5,226 nucleotides of DNA from the NCBI GenBank assembly GCA_028694545.1, contig JAQVKV010000245.1, positions 1-5,226 of the forward strand, given 5' to 3'. Shown here piece after piece: positions 4,783-5,226 of this stretch. Position 1 is the stretch's first letter. Every line of letters begins with the position of its first letter. This DNA comes from Zavarzinia sp. (GTDB taxonomy: Bacteria; Pseudomonadota; Alphaproteobacteria; Zavarziniales; Zavarziniaceae). The position numbers were made by a program, and so were the translations under genes. Under the pieces are notes generated by a model. That model saw only the letters and a list, made by a program, of their open reading frames with translations, was not told where the DNA came from and did not search any database.

Positions 4783-5226
4783 GTGCGTTATATCTCCACC
4801 CGCGGCGCCGCGCCCGCGCTCGATTTCGAGGGTGTCCTGCTTGCCGGCCTCGCCCGGGACGGTGGCCTCTATGTGCCCGAGAGCTGGCCCGCCATAGGCG
4901 ACAAGCTGGCCGGCTGGCGCGGCCTGTCCTATCAGGCGATCGCCTTCGAGATGCTGGCGCCCTTCGTCGGCGACAGCCTGTCGGCGGCGACGCTGGGAGA
5001 TCTGATCGATGGCGCCTATGGCAGCTTCGATCACGCCGCCGTCTGCCCCCTGGTGCAGGTCGGCCCGAATGATTTCCTGCTGGAGCTGTTCCACGGCCCG
5101 ACCCTGGCCTTCAAGGACGTCGCCATGCAGTTGCTGGGGCGCCTATTCAACACGGTGCTGACCCGCCGGGGCGAGAAGGTGACCGTACTGGGCGCTACCT
5201 CCGGCGATACCGGTTCCGCCGCGATC
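4783..5226 (+). CDS. thrC: Threonine synthase, N-terminal part (3' end outside window)
   Basis: Threonine synthase is a PLP enzyme that turns O-phospho-L-homoserine into L-threonine, the last step of threonine synthesis. The frame from GTG 4783 stays open to the window edge and gives 148 residues. It begins RYISTRGAAP after the initiator, the standard N-terminus of the family, and continues with LARDGGLYVPE (23-33). ELFHGPTLAFKDVAMQ (101-116) contains the PLP Schiff-base lysine, K111. LGATSGDTGSAA (136-147) is the start of the conserved loop downstream of that lysine. The family has about 430-480 residues, so roughly two thirds is missing. The start is set by a strong GAGGA site and by the match to the family N-terminus. 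The gene is divergent from the ASCH/wHTH operon; a promoter and a leader hairpin lie in the shared region. No sign of disruption is visible. Confidence 0.96.
   Translation, partial: MRYISTRGAAPALDFEGVLLAGLARDGGLYVPESWPAIGDKLAGWRGLSYQAIAFEMLAPFVGDSLSAATLGDLIDGAYGSFDHAAVCPLVQVGPNDFLLELFHGPTLAFKDVAMQLLGRLFNTVLTRRGEKVTVLGATSGDTGSAAI

Noticed and set aside
4704..5072. A 122-codon + strand frame and a 122-codon - strand frame over the start of thrC
   Set aside because: Both overlap the thrC frame from 4783, which carries the N-terminal signature and the PLP lysine motif.
1..5226. A defence island, toxin-antitoxin pair, prophage or other mobile system
   Set aside because: All long genes are assigned to metabolic or membrane families, composition looks even, and there are no transposase or integrase motifs, direct repeat arrays or tRNA-associated junctions.

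Overview
The window looks like ordinary chromosomal DNA from a GC-rich bacterium, most likely an alphaproteobacterium. This rests on the high GC content, the tight gene packing and the style of the threonine synthase and HIT proteins; no rRNA or other decisive marker is present, so any finer placement would be a guess. I see no mobile element, CRISPR array, tRNA or rRNA. Almost every base is inside a gene, and the only gaps of note are two short divergent intergenic regions (83 and 132 bases).

Layout from left to right. Bases 1-231 hold the C-terminal end of acetate kinase (ackA, + strand, cut by the window edge). A HIT-family nucleotide-binding protein lies tail to tail with it (239-658, - strand), and a strong GC hairpin sits at that junction. 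A divergent region (659-741) leads to a two-gene + strand unit: a GNAT acetyltransferase (742-1284) followed 5 bases later by a fold-type III PLP enzyme of the D-threonine aldolase / D-serine dehydratase family (1290-2399). That enzyme converges on, and overlaps by 7 bases, a - strand three-gene unit, given here in transcription order: an ASCH-like plus winged-helix protein (4650-4084), a DUF1003 membrane protein (4073-3354) and an MprF-like flippase-domain membrane protein (3379-2393). A second divergent region (4651-4782) carries a candidate promoter, a leader hairpin and a strong ribosome binding site for threonine synthase (thrC, GTG start at 4783), which runs off the right edge.

The working picture is small-molecule metabolism (acetate/acetyl-phosphate, D-3-hydroxyamino acids, threonine) around a compact envelope-related operon. 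The operon of a putative nucleic-acid-binding ASCH/wHTH protein, DUF1003 and an MprF-N-like protein is the part least explained by known pathways. I do not find convincing evidence for an undescribed defence or mobile system; the findings are modest, testable oddities.
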